From Pseudomonadota bacterium (lineage in GTDB: Bacteria > Pseudomonadota > Gammaproteobacteria > Pseudomonadales > Azotimanducaceae), in the NCBI GenBank assembly GCA_027622495.1, contig JAQBYL010000136.1, positions 1-9,808 of the forward strand: DNA of 9,808 bases, written 5' to 3'. Within the stretch, counting starts at the first letter, position 1, and every line of letters starts with the position of its first letter. A model generated the notes under the pieces. The model was not told the DNA's origin and did no database searches. It worked only from the letters and a program-made list of their open reading frames with translations. Positions 1 to 6,058 of the stretch are shown here, piece after piece. A program made the position numbers and the translations under genes.

Positions 1-447
1 ATCGGCCACCCGATCTACACGCGCAAATACATCACTGACGTGGTGCAACCCGAGCTTGAAGGATCGGCATGTCAGCTGTACCCCTACATCATCACATCGG
101 TCGCCGACACAACTGAACAGGCGCGCGCAGAGGTGCGCAACCAGATCGCTTTTTACTACACCACGCGTCTGTATCATTCCATTCTTAAGCCGCATGGCTG
201 GGAAGTTCAAGGCGAAGCCATTGCCACGGCATTCCGGAAAGGTGACTTTGCGGCGATGGCTGCTGCGGTAACAGACGAGATGATCGATCAGATCGCCATC
301 GCCGGTACACCCGATGAGGTGCGTGATCAGATCAAGCAATGGGACGCTCTGGCGGACCACGTGATTCTGTACAGTCCGAGCATTGGCATCAAGGGCGCCC
401 GCGTTCAGGAAAATCTCGAGGCGATCGTCGACACGTTTGGCGCCTGA
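1..447 (+). CDS. LLM-class flavin-dependent oxidoreductase, C-terminal part (5' end outside window)
   Basis: The frame is open from base 1 and ends at TGA 445-447, so about 148 C-terminal residues are visible and the true start lies upstream. The sequence has the C-terminal signature of luciferase-like (LLM) monooxygenases and F420/FMN-dependent oxidoreductases: a helix-rich segment with YYTTRLYHSIL, then I-A-G-T-P-D-E-V-R-D-Q-I, a W-D-A-L-A-D-H-V-I-L-Y strand and a final helix. In this family the TPxEV segment closes the TIM-barrel fold that binds the reduced flavin; the substrate cannot be told from this end. A thioesterase follows after a 41-nt gap on the same strand, so the two may be co-transcribed, possibly in acyl or ring-compound degradation (inference). 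The GTG at 40 is not a start, because the family sequence continues upstream of it. The superfamily is fairly sure, the subfamily is not. Confidence 0.8.
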   Translation: MGHPIYTRKYITDVVQPELEGSACQLYPYIITSVADTTEQARAEVRNQIAFYYTTRLYHSILKPHGWEVQGEAIATAFRKGDFAAMAAAVTDEMIDQIAIAGTPDEVRDQIKQWDALADHVILYSPSIGIKGARVQENLEAIVDTFGA

Positions 448-488
448 CAATTCCTTAAACACAAATTTTACTTAAGCGGAGAACAAAG

Positions 489-917
489 TTGGCTGATATC
501 ACCTTCAATGCAGACATCGCAAAACGGTTCATGCAACCCAGCAAAGGAGCGGGAGGCATTGTGGATTACCTCGGTTTTGAACTCGTCGATGCCGGTCCAG
601 GCACCATGGATGGCCGTTTCGAAGTTCGTGAAGACCTTCTGACGATGATGGGCAATATGCATGGCGGTGTGTTGTCGGCTTTCTGCGATCACATGCTGGG
701 TTGTGTGTGTTACCCGGCGATGAAGAAGGGCCAGTGGGCAGCTACCACCGAATTCAAGATCAACCTGACGGCGCCGGTGACCAAAGGATTCGTGTCAGCC
801 CATGCCGAGATCCTCAATCTTTCGCGTACTCAGGCAGTGGTTAGAATCGATCTGTCGAACGAAGGCAGGCTCTGTGCAATCGCACAGGGTACGGTAACCA
901 TCAGAGATCCGCGCTGA
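489..917 (+). CDS. PaaI-family hotdog thioesterase
   Basis: A 142-aa protein, the usual length for a single-domain PaaI/4HBT-type acyl-CoA thioesterase, a cytoplasmic enzyme that hydrolyses acyl-CoA to acid and CoA. The diagnostic motif is N56-M-H58-G59-G60 followed by D67 at the start of the long hotdog helix (HGG-x6-D). The following strand (T-T-E-F-K-I-N-L-T-A-P-V) and the late A-I-A-Q-G-T-V-T-I strand are also typical. The start is TTG at 489, chosen because GGAG at 478-481 sits 7 nt upstream and the next ATG (M15) would cut into the conserved N-terminus. It follows the flavin oxidoreductase by 41 nt. Its last 17 bases overlap the 3' end of the minus-strand metallopeptidase-like gene (convergent). 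The family is sure; the acyl substrate is unknown. Confidence 0.9.
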   Translation: MADITFNADIAKRFMQPSKGAGGIVDYLGFELVDAGPGTMDGRFEVREDLLTMMGNMHGGVLSAFCDHMLGCVCYPAMKKGQWAATTEFKINLTAPVTKGFVSAHAEILNLSRTQAVVRIDLSNEGRLCAIAQGTVTIRDPR

Positions 918-2463
918 CGTCGAGCTTGGCCAGTGCGAGCTCGGCGCGGGCCTGCCACGCGGGTATGCGTGCCCATTGTTCGGCGTTGGCTAGATGCTGG
1001 CGTGCGCGGGTGTCGCCAACAATCCGATAGGCTTCACCCAGAAAGAAGTTGACCTGTGCGGCCCACGGTATTTTCTGGTAGGCAACCTTCAGGTAGTTGA
1101 TTGCATCCCCCGGCTGGCCCGTGTGCAGGTAACTGAAGCCGAGACCGAGGGCGGCATCAAAGCGATCCGGGTCCTGGCGCAGAGCAGATCGATACAACGG
1201 TGTAGCCTGCCGCCAGAGATCGGCGCAACCCTCACCGTTGGTCCACACACACCAGCCGAGCAGTTGAGTGGCGTACTGAATACGCGCTGCCGGGTCGTCG
1301 GGGTTCTGAGTCGTTGCCTGTTGCGCGGTTTGAAAGGCCAGATCTTCGTCGTGGGTAAGCTGTACTTCAGACAGAGCAACCAACCAGTCGCTTGTGGGAT
1401 TTTCCGGCATGCGGTCAAGCAGTATTTTTTCTGCCAGATCCGGGTTTCGGACAGCGATGCTGATCGCGAGCTCAAGATCGCGTTGGGTTTCGTTGAGGCA
1501 GTTTGAGTCGAGGACGGTGACGGGCACGTAGTTGAATTCAGTATCCTCGTCGGGGATCTGCCGTCGGTTCAGATAGCGGCGCAGCCGACCGTTCAGGTCT
1601 TGCGGTTGAAGACCGAACGTTCCCGCGAAATCCGCAGGCATGTGAGTCAGATAGGCGTGGATCCGCACATCTCGATCTTTCTGATCACCCTCGATGCCCA
1701 ACCTCAGGTAGTGAACGAGCGCCCAGGATTTACGGTAAAAGGCCGACAGCTTGTTGAATGACCAGTCTTCGATGTTGCGTGTGGTCAGGACGTCTTTATA
1801 GGAAATGGCAGCATTCATTCTCTGCCAACCGGAAAAGTCCTCCTGAACTACACCGAGCTGCGCGGGCACAGGACCGGCCTGGCGCTTTTTTGTGTTGAAG
1901 AGCACATCACCCAGATAGGTTGCGAGCCCTTCTTCATACCACAGCGGCCAGCTTTGATCGGCTTTGATGCGGAACAGGTAGTGAGCATATTCGTGGAAGG
2001 CGACGTTGTTTGCCTGATGGCCTTCGGCGCTGAGCAGCAGGCGATAGTTCTGCAGGGAAGGGACGGTAAAGCCGGCGAAGTGATCTGAATCCAGCATCCT
2101 GACAAAGTCCAGCTGTTTTTCAAACACGATCGCCTTGAGGGGAAGTGGACGGGTAGTTGATGGTTTAGGGAAGAGGACATTAAAAAGACTTCTGAAAGCA
2201 GTCATCTCGTCGAGCAGATCGCGAGCTTTGTTTTCCGGAAGGTCGGTGATCAGCTCCAGATTCGGTGTTCTATACTGGCACCAGGTTTTTTTGAGCGGAT
2301 CGGCGCTTAGACCAGGACAGGTGAGGACAAGAACAAAGACGGCGATCAGGACGGGACTTGATTTCCGGTGACAGGCGCGGGCTAATGGTGTGGACCGGCT
2401 TTGACACAGGGTGCAAGGGGTGCTGAGCAGACCAGAGATGCGACTGGATGAGTGGTTTGTCAC
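901..2463 (-). CDS. Exported HExxH zinc-metallopeptidase-like protein with TPR-like C-terminus
   Basis: A 520-aa protein. An unusually long N-terminal region (about 33 residues) precedes a hydrophobic stretch (residues 36-49) and a plausible signal peptidase site after L-S-A (about 54), so it is probably periplasmic. A gluzincin-type zinc site is visible: H157-E-Y-A-H161, then W-Y-E-E178-G-L-A-T-Y, which is the third ligand in the usual EGxA context 16 residues on. The C-terminal third (about 380-515) has helical repeats like TPRs, for example A-L-G-L-G-F-S-Y-L-H-T-G-Q-P-G-D-A-I. The arrangement resembles DUF1570/peptidase-MA-like proteins with TPRs; substrate unknown. The GTG at 2463 is the only reasonable start seen: AGGAG lies 12 nt upstream, with no ATG or GTG between it and the signal sequence. 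The 5' end overlaps the divergent plus-strand gene by about 26 nt, and the 3' end overlaps the thioesterase by 17 nt. The metallopeptidase motif is clear; activity is inferred. Confidence 0.8.
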   Translation of the reverse strand: MTNHSSSRISGLLSTPCTLCQSRSTPLARACHRKSSPVLIAVFVLVLTCPGLSADPLKKTWCQYRTPNLELITDLPENKARDLLDEMTAFRSLFNVLFPKPSTTRPLPLKAIVFEKQLDFVRMLDSDHFAGFTVPSLQNYRLLLSAEGHQANNVAFHEYAHYLFRIKADQSWPLWYEEGLATYLGDVLFNTKKRQAGPVPAQLGVVQEDFSGWQRMNAAISYKDVLTTRNIEDWSFNKLSAFYRKSWALVHYLRLGIEGDQKDRDVRIHAYLTHMPADFAGTFGLQPQDLNGRLRRYLNRRQIPDEDTEFNYVPVTVLDSNCLNETQRDLELAISIAVRNPDLAEKILLDRMPENPTSDWLVALSEVQLTHDEDLAFQTAQQATTQNPDDPAARIQYATQLLGWCVWTNGEGCADLWRQATPLYRSALRQDPDRFDAALGLGFSYLHTGQPGDAINYLKVAYQKIPWAAQVNFFLGEAYRIVGDTRARQHLANAEQWARIPAWQARAELALAKLDVSADL

Positions 2464-2959
2464 AACGGTGTTTCTGCTCCTTTGGGGTGCGCCTGTGTGG
2501 TCACAAACCGAGCAGCAGGTCGATGGCGCGCTGGTTGTGCCTGATCTTCAGTGTCTGGCTACACAAACGGGCGGGTTTCACGATTATCCCGGTGACGTTG
2601 AGCAATACGAGGCTGCACTGTTCCATCCTGGCAAATTCTCCCTGCAGCAGAATAGCTTTTTAACCGAGAATCTTGCGTCCACCACGCCGGGTGTGGATTT
2701 GTACCTCACGCTCACCAATCCGGATCAGACCGAAACAGAACTGGAATGCCGTTCGGTTCGCGGCACTGCTGACGCAACCGGTTTCAGCTGCGTGAATACA
2801 CCACCTTCACAGATGCTGTTGCTGAATGCGCAGACTCACCGCTTTACCAGAACAGCGGTTGGTGGCTGGACCTTTACCGGCGCGGCCGACAACGAAAGCG
2901 GCGACTCGATCTATGTGGAATATGGGCAGTGCGAACCTTTAGATCGTGTCGGGCGCTAG
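2438..2959 (+). CDS. Small secreted protein of unknown function
   Basis: A 173-aa protein that I do not recognise. The ATG at 2438 gives a clean signal peptide: a short n-region (M-R-L-D-E-W), a hydrophobic core with V-F-L-L-L-W and a likely cleavage site after V-W-S, so it is probably periplasmic or secreted. The mature part has four cysteines (L-Q-C-L, E-L-E-C-R, F-S-C-V, G-Q-C-E), enough for two disulfides, and is otherwise polar and beta-rich looking (T-L-T-N-P-D-Q-T, G-G-W-T-F-T-G). An in-frame GTG at 2411 would add nine residues before the signal and is less likely. The start region overlaps the start of the minus-strand metallopeptidase-like gene. The stop is interlocked with the stop of the next minus-strand gene at CTAG 2956-2959. 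Confidence 0.6.
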   Translation: MRLDEWFVTTVFLLLWGAPVWSQTEQQVDGALVVPDLQCLATQTGGFHDYPGDVEQYEAALFHPGKFSLQQNSFLTENLASTTPGVDLYLTLTNPDQTETELECRSVRGTADATGFSCVNTPPSQMLLLNAQTHRFTRTAVGGWTFTGAADNESGDSIYVEYGQCEPLDRVGR

Positions 2960-3186
2960 TTGACGGTCTGTGGCTCTTCCAGAGCTGCTGCTTCCTTAAG
3001 AATGGCCTCCAGATCCGCATCCAGGGCTGCGGCAGTTTCGACCGGCGCCCGTTCTTCTGTCACGTTGATCAGCTCGATGGTCTCGAGACGCTCTTTCACG
3101 TTCAGGCTACTGGATTCAACCCGCAGATCATCTGCCAGCGCATATCCACACCCCAATGCAACAATCAAAACGATGAGTTTTTTCAT
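2956..3186 (-). CDS. 76-aa secreted acidic peptide, coupled to the LapG-like proteinase
   Basis: A short protein with a textbook signal peptide (M-K-K-L-I-V-L-I-V-A-L, then cleavage after A-L-A at about residue 18), leaving an acidic mature peptide of about 58 residues rich in Glu and Ala (L-E-A-I-L-K-E-A-A-A-L-E-E). No family is recognised. Its ATG overlaps the TGA of the upstream proteinase gene (ATGA, 3183-3186) and a GGAG lies 6 nt before the ATG, so the two are almost certainly translated from one mRNA. The coupling suggests it serves with the proteinase, perhaps as an inhibitor, chaperone or substrate, but this is inference. It ends in TAG at 2956-2958, sharing the CTAG with the convergent plus-strand gene. 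Confidence 0.7.
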   Translation of the reverse strand: MKKLIVLIVALGCGYALADDLRVESSSLNVKERLETIELINVTEERAPVETAAALDADLEAILKEAAALEEPQTVN

Positions 3187-3971
3187 CCTTTGCTCCGTAT
3201 GGTTTGGCGATCGGTTTCGTGATCCCAGATTCCGTGTTCGTTTACCGCGTAGATAAATCGAGCACCAAAGGCTGGGGATTTTCGTACTGTATTGTCTGAG
3301 TCCAGCAACCAGATCTCATCCGGTGTCTGTCGATAGGCGAGCACCGCGTGGTAGCCGTGAGATCTTGTTTCGTAAGTCACCACAACCCGCAGTTCATCGC
3401 TGCTGAAGCCCAGATCGCGAAGCAGAAAATACTTGGCGGATGCATAGTCTTCGCAGTCCCCGCCTTTCGTGACGAATTCAACCGGCGTGGACCAGCTGTT
3501 GCGGAACACCTGGCTTTCGGGGCGCAACTCACTGGTGGTGCGGGTGGGTCGATCGTTTTTGTAGCGTTTGCCGTTGATGTAGCGATTGACCAGGCGCAAC
3601 TGCGCCTGCTTTGTCAGACCCTGTGCGCGACTCATCAGGTGGGCAAGCCCATTCAGGCGACCGTCACAGGTGTCGCGATCATCAATGCATGACGTCAACT
3701 GATCGCGTTGCTGGTCATGGCGCTCGATCGTGTCGTTCCAGTGGGAAAGGGCACTTGCATCTGCCAGGTAGACGCCCTCCTGCCAGGGGTAAGCTGCATG
3801 GGCGGAGGCCGCAAGAATCGTCAGACCCAGACTGGTTACAAAGTTGGCTAGACGCAGCAGCAGAGGGTTCCCAGCGGCTCGCTTGCCGATGCGTCCGCCG
3901 CGTGCACGACGGTCCACGCGATAGTCCACGCGATAGAAAGTGGACTTTTTGACCCTTTCTAATCCGTCCAT
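3183..3971 (-). CDS. LapG-like bacterial transglutaminase-like cysteine proteinase (BTLCP family)
   Basis: Periplasmic cysteine proteinase of the BTLCP family, the family of LapG, which cleaves the large surface adhesin LapA to release biofilm cells. The catalytic triad is visible: Cys in G-G-D-C-E-D-Y-A (residue 173 from the start used here), His in G-Y-H-A-V-L-A (208) and Asp in W-L-L-D-S-D-N (224). The family's central segments K-N-D-R-P and S-W-S-T-P-V-E-F are also present. A hydrophobic signal segment ends near A-A-S-A-H-A, just before A-Y-P-W-Q. The start is uncertain: the ATG at 3971 is preferred, but the frame also has a TTG at 4007 and GTGs at 3929 and 3917 within a tandem repeat. 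The region before the signal segment is unusually long and basic. No LapD- or LapA-like gene is in the window, so the target is unknown. It is coupled to the downstream 76-aa peptide and divergent from the TPR lipoprotein. Confidence 0.85.
   Translation of the reverse strand: MDGLERVKKSTFYRVDYRVDRRARGGRIGKRAAGNPLLLRLANFVTSLGLTILAASAHAAYPWQEGVYLADASALSHWNDTIERHDQQRDQLTSCIDDRDTCDGRLNGLAHLMSRAQGLTKQAQLRLVNRYINGKRYKNDRPTRTTSELRPESQVFRNSWSTPVEFVTKGGDCEDYASAKYFLLRDLGFSSDELRVVVTYETRSHGYHAVLAYRQTPDEIWLLDSDNTVRKSPAFGARFIYAVNEHGIWDHETDRQTIRSKG
3912..3935. repeat. Tandem 12-bp direct repeat in the 5' part of the LapG-like gene
   Basis: Two perfect adjacent copies of GTCCACGCGATA (3912-3923 and 3924-3935). 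On the minus strand they encode the repeated residues Y-R-V-D-Y-R-V-D ahead of the signal segment. The second copy also pairs with GTGGAC at 3940-3945 (GTCCAC 3924-3929, 10-nt loop), so the region could form a hairpin in the leader. Because 12 is a multiple of 3, copy-number change would keep the frame. Confidence 0.85.
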
Positions 3972-4024
3972 GCGTCTGATGCTCGCGCAACTGAGGTTTG
4001 GTTGCAATGACTTTACCTGGCCGT

Positions 4025-4053
4025 AATCTACAGCGTTGCAGCCTTATTGTCCG
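4025..4053 (-). promoter_or_regulatory. Candidate promoter for the LapG-like gene
   Basis: Reading the minus strand, a -35-like CGGACA (4053-4048) is followed after exactly 17 nt by a -10-like TAGATT (4030-4025), predicting a transcript start near 4018. This fits the ATG at 3971 (leader about 47 nt) better than the TTG at 4007. Match to the sigma-70 consensus is moderate. Confidence 0.4.
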
Positions 4054-4060
4054 ACAGAAG

Positions 4061-4077
4061 GTGAACGCCGTGTTCAC
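4061..4077. promoter_or_regulatory. Operator-like palindrome in the divergent intergenic region
   Basis: GTGAAC-GCCGT-GTTCAC is a perfect 6-bp inverted repeat with a 5-bp spacer. It lies between the two back-to-back promoter candidates (-35 boxes at 4048-4053 on minus and 4084-4089 on plus), where one dimeric regulator could control both divergent genes. The regulator is not identified. Confidence 0.5.
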
Positions 4078-4083
4078 AGGTGG

Positions 4084-4112
4084 TTGAGGATCGGTTTAAC
4101 GAGGTCTAGACT
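4084..4112 (+). promoter_or_regulatory. Candidate sigma-70 promoter for the TPR lipoprotein gene
   Basis: TTGAGG (4084-4089) and TAGACT (4107-4112) are separated by 17 nt, predicting a start near 4119, 22 nt before the ATG at 4141. This argues against translation from the longer open frame that begins at 4036. Confidence 0.5.
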
Positions 4113-4140
4113 CAAAACGACACTCATTCGGGACCCACCC

Positions 4141-5214
4141 ATGAGCGCGAGGCTTCAGCGGGTGACTTTGTTGATCACAGCGGCTGTGTTGCTGGCCGGT
4201 GGTTGTGCAACACAACCTGAGGATTTGCTGGCTCCGGACTATGACCCGGAGCTTCTGTCCGGGCGGGTGCTTTTTGGTGAAGTGGTGGAAATCAGCGAAG
4301 CCACCAGCTTCGATGTGCTCGCAACAGATGATGCCATGGTCGAGTTCGTGCAAGGGCACATCTCCGAACAGCGCCAGAGCGTGGTGCGGCTCAAACGCTT
4401 GCTCAGTCGGCTCGAACACGCGGGCTATTTCAATGCCTATCAGATCGACGCAACCCGCACTGCACTCGATACGTTTCACACACAGTCTGGCAATTGTCTG
4501 TCGTACACCAACATGTTTATTGCGCTGGCTCGGCTGGCTGGTCTCAATGCTGGTTATCAGATTGTCGAAATGCCGCCGACCTGGGATGCAGAATCGGGCT
4601 ACCTCATACGCAACAACCATATCAATGTGATCGTTCATTCCATCAGGTGGGAGCGCTTCGAAAACTCGGAGTTCACGGTAGATTTCGGTTCTGTGCAACC
4701 GGCAGCCCACTTCAACAAAAAACTGGTCAGCGATGGTTATGCCCAGTCGTTATTCTATTCCAACCTGTCGGTGGATCAGTCGGTCACCGGTAATCATCGT
4801 CTGGCGTTTGCCTACCTCAAACGGGCGATTCTGATTGAACCGCGCAATTCGGACCTGTGGGTCAATCTTGGGGCACTCTACAACGTGCGCGAGCAGCCTG
4901 AACTGGCAATCAAGGCGTTCGAAGTTGTGCTCGATCTTGATCCTGGCAACAAAGCCGCCTGGTCGGGTCTGGAGCGAAGTTACACACTATCGGGTCAGCA
5001 CGAGCTCGCGCTCGTGTATGAACGCAAAGTGCGTAACTATCGCGAGAACAATCCCTGTTATCATTACGCCATGGCCCAGGCTGCCTACAAAACCGCGGAC
5101 TACGATCTGGCCATTACCTCGGTGGACCGGGCGATCAAACTGAACAACAAAGACGGTCGATTCCACTTTTTGAAAGCGTTGTCCCACGGCCAGTTAGGCG
5201 ATGAGGAGAACTAA
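4141..5214 (+). CDS. Lipoprotein with transglutaminase-like domain and TPR repeats, probably cut short by an in-frame stop
   Basis: A 357-aa protein. The N-terminus is a lipoprotein signal (T-L-L-I-T-A-A-V-L-L-A-G-G-C), with Cys22 as the likely lipidated residue. Residues about 80-185 form a transglutaminase-like core with C119 in S-G-N-C-L-S-Y-T-N-M-F, H160 in N-N-H-I-N-V and D181 in V-D-F-G-S, so the Cys-His-Asp triad looks intact. Residues about 218-357 are TPRs (A-F-A-Y-L-K-R-A-I-L-I-E-P, A-I-K-A-F-E-V-V-L-D-L-D-P and others). The ATG at 4141 is chosen because it gives the lipoprotein signal, has GGGA 7 nt upstream and follows a good promoter candidate. The TAA at 5212-5214 falls in the middle of the last TPR; the same frame stays open and TPR-like to 5307. 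It is divergent from the LapG-like gene, which makes two transglutaminase-fold proteins back to back. The substrate is unknown. Confidence 0.85.
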   Translation: MSARLQRVTLLITAAVLLAGGCATQPEDLLAPDYDPELLSGRVLFGEVVEISEATSFDVLATDDAMVEFVQGHISEQRQSVVRLKRLLSRLEHAGYFNAYQIDATRTALDTFHTQSGNCLSYTNMFIALARLAGLNAGYQIVEMPPTWDAESGYLIRNNHINVIVHSIRWERFENSEFTVDFGSVQPAAHFNKKLVSDGYAQSLFYSNLSVDQSVTGNHRLAFAYLKRAILIEPRNSDLWVNLGALYNVREQPELAIKAFEVVLDLDPGNKAAWSGLERSYTLSGQHELALVYERKVRNYRENNPCYHYAMAQAAYKTADYDLAITSVDRAIKLNNKDGRFHFLKALSHGQLGDEEN

Positions 5215-5307
5215 CAGGAAAATCTTCGCAAAGCCCGGATGCGGATGGAAAAAGAGCAAGGCAATCGCAGAAGCCTCACACTGGCGACGTTGATCGGTGC
5301 CGGTTAG
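5215..5307 (+). pseudogene. In-frame 3' remnant of the TPR lipoprotein gene after the TAA
   Basis: Immediately after the TAA the same frame reads on for 30 codons (Q-E-N-L-R-K-A-R-M-R-M-E-K-E-Q-G-N-R-R...) to TAG at 5305-5307. Joined to the preceding H-G-Q-L-G-D-E-E-N, this completes a normal TPR helix pair (L-G-D-x-x-x-x-x-x-N-L-R-K-A). A single base change (or sequencing error) creating TAA is the likely explanation. The shortened protein would lose only the last half-repeat and a C-terminal tail, so it may still work. Confidence 0.55.
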
Positions 5308-5316
5308 TTGCCTTGA

Positions 5317-5350
5317 TCAGGCGCGCGGTCTTGCGCAGTCAGGCGCGCGG
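5317..5350. repeat. 12-bp direct repeat at the end of the acyltransferase gene
   Basis: TCAGGCGCGCGG occurs at 5317-5328 and again at 5339-5350. The second copy contains the stop and last codons (P-R-A-stop on minus) of the acyltransferase; the first is 22 bp further downstream. It lies in the gap between the convergent ends of the TPR and acyltransferase genes. No clear terminator hairpin with a U-tract is seen here. Confidence 0.6.
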
Positions 5351-5911
5351 GGACCCGGATGCAGCCGCCAGCTGCATTGCCTCCATCACATGATCCACGT
5401 TGGCCACATCGCTGATCACGGGGTGAAAGTGAATGGTTCGGGTTCGATAGTTGAGGATCGCAGGCAGAACCGGTACCCCGGCTGATTGAGCGATCAGAGC
5501 AAAGCCCCGCTTCCATTCGCGCAGGCCGCTTCTGGTTCCTTCCGGTGTAATGCCCAGTACCAGCTGAGTCTGTGCTGCAAACCGATCTGCAAGCTGGCCC
5601 ACCATGCCGCCCGCGGCTCTCCGATCAACGGGAATCCCGCCCAGGCGTTGCAGCAGGCCACCCAATGGAAATCGAAACAGCGTGTGTTTGACCAGATAGG
5701 AGGCTTTTAAACCGAGCCCCCAGATCACCGTGATCGACAGCAGCCAGTCGATATTGGTTGAGTGGGGAGCAACGGCGACGATCAGTTTGGCGTGGTCGGG
5801 GAATACCCCGGTGACCTGCCAGCCCATCACGCGCAACAACGAGCGGCCCAGGTGACGTGTGAGTGCATTTCCACCTTGCGGGAGGTTCGGACCGAGCATC
5901 TGCCACTTCAT
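5339..5911 (-). CDS. PlsC-like 1-acyl-glycerol-3-phosphate/lysophospholipid acyltransferase family protein
   Basis: A 190-aa protein of the HX4D acyltransferase family, which moves acyl groups onto lysophospholipids or related acceptors at the inner membrane. Motifs appear in order: H50-S-T-N-I-D55-W (catalytic HX4D), G91-G-I-P-V-D-R97 (block III) and T122-P-E-G-T-R127 (block II-type EGTR phosphate-binding site). The C-terminal G-V-P-V-L-P-A motif (block IV) is also present. It is shorter than classical PlsC (about 240 aa) and lacks a clear N-terminal membrane segment, like the compact single-domain members of the family. The start is ATG at 5911 with AGG 9 nt upstream. It is convergent with the TPR lipoprotein gene and divergent from the next lipoprotein gene. 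The family is sure; the acceptor substrate is not. Confidence 0.88.
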   Translation of the reverse strand: MKWQMLGPNLPQGGNALTRHLGRSLLRVMGWQVTGVFPDHAKLIVAVAPHSTNIDWLLSITVIWGLGLKASYLVKHTLFRFPLGGLLQRLGGIPVDRRAAGGMVGQLADRFAAQTQLVLGITPEGTRSGLREWKRGFALIAQSAGVPVLPAILNYRTRTIHFHPVISDVANVDHVMEAMQLAAASGSPRA

Positions 5912-6058
5912 GTTTTACGGCCTGCTGCAAAAACACCATTTCCGCCTGAACAACCAGGCAGCCACAGCATACCGACACATGAGTTTGCCAACCAGACTGC
6001 CGATGGCTATGGTTTTGCTCTATCTAACGCGATATCCATCTGTAGGATGCTTCACACC

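Noticed and set aside
994..1506. A 170-codon plus-strand open frame
   Set aside because: It is antisense to the TPR-like part of the metallopeptidase-like gene, whose frame carries clear motifs. The plus-strand translation resembles no family.
4036..4140. Longer N-terminus of the TPR lipoprotein from a start at 4036
   Set aside because: It would put a charged tail before the lipoprotein signal and place the promoter candidate and palindrome inside the coding sequence.
4096..4710. A 204-codon minus-strand open frame
   Set aside because: It lies opposite the transglutaminase-like lipoprotein, which has a signal peptide and an intact triad. The minus frame shows no motif.
5212..5214. Stop-codon recoding or Sec/Pyl insertion at the TPR gene's TAA
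   Set aside because: TAA is not known to be recoded this way in bacteria, the residue is not at a catalytic position, and no special structure is seen after it. A point mutation or error is simpler.
5762..6058. N-terminal extension of the plus-strand lipoprotein
   Set aside because: This part is antisense to the acyltransferase and has no start signal of its own. The lipoprotein signal begins at 6059.
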